From: Aphrophora alni
Taxonomy: Eukaryota; Arthropoda; Insecta; Hemiptera; Aphrophoridae
Assembly: GCA_963513935.1 (NCBI GenBank)
Contig: OY740768.1
Coordinates: 65,576,786 to 65,640,785 of the forward strand
Reading direction: 5' to 3'
Length of the DNA: 64,000 nt
This document shows, piece after piece, positions 59,501-64,000 of this stretch; position 1 is the stretch's first letter, and the number at the start of each line of letters is the position of its first letter. The notes below the pieces were generated by a model, which saw nothing but the letters and a program-made list of their open reading frames with translations, ran no database searches and had not been told where the DNA came from. Both the position numbers and the translations under genes were made by a program.

Positions 59501-62089
59501 TTGCATTGTATTTATGGAATTAAAAATATTCCTAAGAATTGTATTCTTGAATAACGAGAAATATGTTAAAATTATTATAATGTTTTACGTTTCTACTAGG
59601 ACTTACAACTAATATTGAGTAAAATATTCTACCACCTATAGCTTTGTCAGTTATCTTATTCAGTGGGTCCGTTTCGGAGAAACTCCATTTTTCAAACTTC
59701 TTTTACAAGCGTGGAGTTATTTAAAAATAGGTCGACTGAACAAGCTGTTACACAGCTAGGCATGACTAGTCTTATATTTATTTAATGTTTGTAACTGCAC
59801 AAATATTGTTTATTAATAATTTGGTTGTGGTAGATTTTCCTGAACTTCTAGCACAAAAAGAAAAACAAGTCTGTATATTTTGGTCATATTTTGTGAATTT
59901 TTTTCTATATACATTGATCAAATTTTCTTTTAAATTTGATATTGTTTATTGCGCCTGAACAACGATTTGGTAGGCTACTATCTTGTTTTACTTTCTCACA
60001 TTTACATAGTATTTTGAAAATTATGTGATGGGTCAAAAATCTATGTTATTTTTTTTTGCGGATTTACCCGTTTTGAGTTTCTCCGAGTAAATTGAAATAA
60101 TGTCCATTATTTGTCAGCTGTGTAGTATTCTACAGCCTAAACGCGTGGACCGATGTTTATCAAATTTTATATTTTCCCATATTTTGTTTTTATTATTATT
60201 TTTTTTTCGAAAACTCTAAATCTGTGGTTTTAGAAACAAATGAATTACTACTTTTTCAAAATCAACATAGGCTATCATCTTTCAAAAACTGCCAGTTTGT
60301 GAGTTATGGTTAAATAAATAAATAACTCGGCTATAGGAGTTAATTTCTCAAAATCTGCACTAACGATTTCATTCAAAATTTGTAAAATGTAAATATTAAT
60401 GACTAGAAACCGTGTATTATGACAAGTGAAGATATATAATGACAAAAACAAAAAATACGAGTATACCTTGACCGCCGTCATTAAAAGCTCGTTTTAATCA
60501 AATATGGGTTAGGCCTACTCTGAAGACACGTTTATAGCCCAACCATAGCCATTTAGTTCCTACTTAATTATAATTTTTTCCCCAAAAACGGCGTTCAAAA
60601 TTTATTTTTATTCATAACTGCTGAACTGACATCTTAGGCAACGAAGAGTTTTCATTTTGTTTTATTTGGCGATGGAGAAAATGTGTGCAAAGTTTTGCAC
60701 CATTTGTTTTTATTTCTACTGTAAAATATAATTCCCAGTAAACAAATGTTTTGGCTTGGTTATTCGTATTTCTTATGATTTCATATAAAATAGTTTCCAC
60801 TCATCGACTTTTTGTGAAAAAATAAATAAATAAAAATGGTTGTGACGCAAACGATTACATAACACAAAATACCATCTTAAATTTATACTTCGAAGTAATC
60901 AAAGGAGTATTTAAGCATTGTGGCCATGATACTGATATAAACACATATAAATACAAATAAATATGACAAAAATTGAAAAATAATAAAATTGAATTTAGGG
61001 GACGTCGTAACAGATGACTCGAAATTATAGACGAAGAGAGATGGCGAGACGTCAGAGAAAATCACCTGATTTCGTGATGGCATGGATATATATTTCACCA
61101 AAGAACTGAGTGTTGGCAGGTCAGAAGTAAAATTGTGGTGGCTTTCTGACTGGGTATAACTCCCTCAAAAAGCACCTTCATCTTAATCTATGTGATTAGT
61201 GGATAATCCACTAGCGGTGAGGGAACAACGTGGAGACATTCCTTCCTTACAATTGTCTACATGCTCTCCAAATATCAAAATAAATAATTACTTTTTAAAG
61301 AGATACAAGTAGACTATATTAGTAATGAAGTCGGATAACAAGAAAGGGTCATTCTAGAAAACCACTCAAACATCACGTGGAGCTCGTTTCACGTGACTGG
61401 AAAGTTATCGAATGAAATGGTTTCAACTAAATATTGACTTTGGTAAAACCAAATAACGTCCATAGGCAAATATAAACTTTGATATTGCTGAAAGATCCAC
61501 ATCACGTGATTTCCAACTGAATACGATTAGACGGAGTTATGGTTCATATTATTACAAAACTTCTGAGAAAATTTAGTCTGAATTAATAATATTAACACAC
61601 GTTTCAAAATTTACTAAGCTTATAGGATTGTCCCCATTTAAACTAACTTACTGGATAAAAATAAATATGAACTCATTTCAAATAAGTAACTTTAAAACTA
61701 ATTTTTACATTGGTCTATTTATGCGAGCCCATTACAGTGGAATATGTACTGATTTTTGTTTAGGGAAAACTTTGCTAACGTCATCATCACGTCTGGCCTG
61801 CCAAAACTCAGTAGTTCTGTGCTGTATCCAGGTCAAAAAATTATGTGTTTCTCTCTGTCGTCTCGTCGTTTCACTTCATCTACGAAAATATTTAAAATGT
61901 AGTTCTGAAAAAAAATCTGATCTGCACGACATCCCTTGAGTCCAAAATGTTTTTATCTTTTTCATTCTGACAGTCTTTTTTATATTTGTATGTGTTTATC
62001 AGTATTATGGTCACAATATTCAAACACTTCTTTTCCCACTGTCTTGTCCCACAAAAGACAGCATAAGAAATAGAGAAAATAATGCTTTT

Positions 62090-62335
62090 GAAAAATTGCT
62101 GAGGTATCAACAGTAATTCCTCTTAAATCAACCGTCATTAATTCATCATCTATCTTTTCTTTCAAAAGAAACCCATTGGAAAAAAATGCAAACAGTCAAG
62201 GAGGCCAGTACAACGACCTATACAACGATTGTGAAAATCTCGATCTAAAACTGCTTTGGTCACGTTAGCATAATGAAGAGGAGCTCCATCGTGTTGGAAA
62301 GAAAAGTCCCACATCTCCAGTTGAGTAAGATGAGG
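62090..62335 (-). pseudogene. mariner-like transposase fragment D
   Basis: The minus strand reads MWDFSFQHDGAPLHYANVTK then AVLDRDFHNRCIGR, the second Asp region of mariner-like transposases. A degraded tail (HFFPMGF, then KEKIDDELMTVDLRG after a frameshift) corresponds to the DFFLWG...KE region. Non-functional. Confidence 0.7.
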
Positions 62336-62399
62336 AGAAACTATGTAATCAGTTAATATTAATATTGTGTCTGTGTGTTATAGAATAGTATGTGTGCAT

Positions 62400-62500
62400 G
62401 TAGCAGCTGAGGATGATGACTTGGTCATTGAAACGCCGTCTTGTATTTGTGTTTGCACAAATAAAGTGTATTTGTGGAAAATTGTATTTTCATTAATTTG
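62400..62500 (+). repeat. Penelope-type 3' end: CTGAGGA hairpin GAAAC plus AATAAA
   Basis: GCAGCTGAGGATGATGACTT followed by GGTCATTGAAACGCCG, then CAAATAAAGTG about 35 bases later. The stem ATGAC/GTCAT closes a 3-base loop. Same layout as 2786-2815 and 31600-31640. Confidence 0.5.
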
Positions 62501-62698
62501 TTTTTGAAATTTCCTAAAGTTTAGCTCATTACAGTTGAATGTTCTTTTTGTTATTCCTCAATTTAATTTTGATTGATCATTAAAAAATGAAACTTAGTTT
62601 ATATATCTAAGTAAAATAACTGTAAAGTGTCAAGTTTGTAGTGTTCCATAGGTCCGGCATATTAATTCAAAAATAGTGACCTCTTCGTTGGACAACCA

Positions 62699-62733
<35 letters not shown>
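62699..62733. repeat. (TA)n microsatellite
   Basis: About 17 TA units. Confidence 0.95.
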
Positions 62734-62735
<2 letters not shown>

Positions 62736-63591
62736 ACAGCTTGGGCTGTAGAGTACAGCTGACACAACAGACATAATTTCAGAAAAAACTTTGATTACTT
62801 AGAAGATCTTAAAACTGATATATCCGCAAAAAAATGACAGATTTTTTGACTCATCATATAACTTTCTCTATACTAGGTAAATGTGGAAAAGTAAAACGAG
62901 ATAGTGCCAAATCGTTGTTAAAGCGCAATAAACACTATCAAAATAAAAATGAGAATTTGATCAATGTAGGAAAACAAACAAATTTGTTCAATAAGTATTG
63001 GATTATGGACATTGCGATTCACGTAATAGTCCCTCAAATTATGAACGTAGATTATGGGAGTTAACTTGATAAGATGAGTTAATAAGTATCGGAATATGAG
63101 GGAAGTGAAATTTTCCCGTTAAGAAATGTACACATTGCTTGAACAATTTATAATTGTTTATTTTGAGCTCAAAATTTGTTAAAAAAAATATCGGAGTAAT
63201 TCAGAAAAAATCGACCACATCCTAATTATTAATAAACAATATTTTTGGAGTTACAAACACATATGTCTGTATTGAGTCAAACCTTCTGCCATGTCTAGCT
63301 TCGTAACAGCTTCTTCAATTGACACATTTCCGAGTAACTCCACGATATGAAAGAAGTTTGAATAATGGAGTTTCCTCGAAACGGATCCACTGAAGAAGAT
63401 AACTGACAAAGTTATTGGTGGTATAATTTTTTTTTTTTCAGTATAGTTGTTGTAAGGCCTAAAAAAAAACTAAAGCATTATAATAATTTTACCATATTTC
63501 TCACGTTACTAAAAAGAATACAATTTTTAGGTACATAAGTTTAGAGTCAAAAAAAAAAATTATAATTTCATAAATACAATGTAATTCAATA

Positions 63592-64000
63592 TACAGGGTG
63601 GCTGAAAAGAAACCTGCACCCCCTCAACGATTTTGTTATTTGAGATATTTGAAAGCGGTTTGCGCCATTCTATTTTGGAAGTAGGGGACACTTTTCATGA
63701 CAAAACAATTTTCAAATTTGGGTCCCGGGGCCCAAAGGGGGAGGGGTAACCCTGCAAAATATTCCAAATAGGATAGACATGTGATACGTCATTTTGTTCG
63801 TAATGAAAAGACGAGAAAGAATCTGTAATTGAAATATCAATCCGATTATCCTAGTAGAGGGAGCGACATAGCCCAATCCGGTTGTAGTGGCGTTACTGAT
63901 ACTGCTACCGTTGAGTGCGGTTGAATTCACCCGAATCCAAAGAGGAAAATGCGACCGATTTTTTGGAATATTTGGCAGAGTTTAACTGGAATTAAATTTG
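63592..64000 (+). mobile_element. Left end of another mariner-like element (partial)
   Basis: TACAGGGTGGCTGAAAAGAA begins a segment whose composition (GC-richer, GGGTCCCGGGGCCCAAAGGG) differs from its surroundings. TA plus CAGGGTG termini are common in mariner/IS630-type insect elements. It runs off the right edge, so neither the other terminus nor a transposase is visible. Confidence 0.4.

Larger units (their letters stand above)
59501..63582. repeat. Pair of long diverged inverted arms, about 4.1 kb overall
   Basis: 59501-59845 and 63199-63582 are reverse complements with moderate divergence, sharing GAGAAATATG, AAAATTATTATAATG, CTTTGTCAGTTATCTT and ATTGTTTATTAATAATT blocks. The right arm keeps an open minus-strand frame (63266-63415) reading LSVIFFSGSVSRKLHYSNFF and IVELLGNVSIEEAVTKLD; the left-arm copy is broken. 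Between the arms are a mariner relic, a Penelope-type end and a TA tract. Either a large foldback element or two opposed copies of one repeat. Confidence 0.55.

Overview
The window is AT-rich, intron-rich animal nuclear DNA, most likely from an insect. Its one clear host gene, on the minus strand, is the 5' part of Brr2 (SNRNP200), the U5 snRNP helicase of the spliceosome. Coding exons 1-12 lie between 33405 (ATG) and 1881. They join in frame to 738 complete codons plus one base, covering the N-terminal region, the PLUG and PWI-like domains and most of the first RecA pair (Walker A, Ia, Ib, DEIH, SAT and motif IV). The gene runs off the left edge; its remaining two thirds are outside the window.

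Introns hold most of the 31.5 kb gene and carry many mobile-element relics. Intron 12 has a mariner relic, an inverted repeat and a hAT MITE with perfect 8-bp target duplications. Intron 11 has a Penelope-like (GIY-YIG) relic and a direct-plus-inverted repeat. Introns 10 and 7 each hold a TTAA-flanked piggyBac-type MITE. Intron 3 holds a pogo/Tigger relic and a 911-bp array of tRNA-derived units, three head to tail and one inverted, bounded by a 14-bp target duplication. Intron 1 contains three related foldback repeats.

Upstream of Brr2 (33.8-42.9 kb) are two nested transposon stacks. A mariner (33815-37731) was hit by a 2.2-kb piggyBac, and a second mariner (38551-42858) by a 2.9-kb hAT with a ZMYM1-like transposase. 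All four transposases are broken by stops, frameshifts or lost catalytic residues.

From 43 to 64 kb no host gene could be identified. This part has an I/R1-type LINE 3' fragment flanked by a 111-bp duplication, a second LINE tail in opposite orientation with a 15-bp duplication, further mariner relics, a Mutator/Kolobok-like transposase pseudogene, a 25-bp minisatellite, and a roughly 4-kb structure with long diverged inverted arms.

The recurring motif of most interest is a short hairpin between CTGANGA and GAAAC, usually followed by AATAAA. It appears at several places on both strands, including the 3' end of the Penelope-like relic and a 66-bp insertion with its own 13-bp target duplication. 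It resembles a hammerhead ribozyme core.
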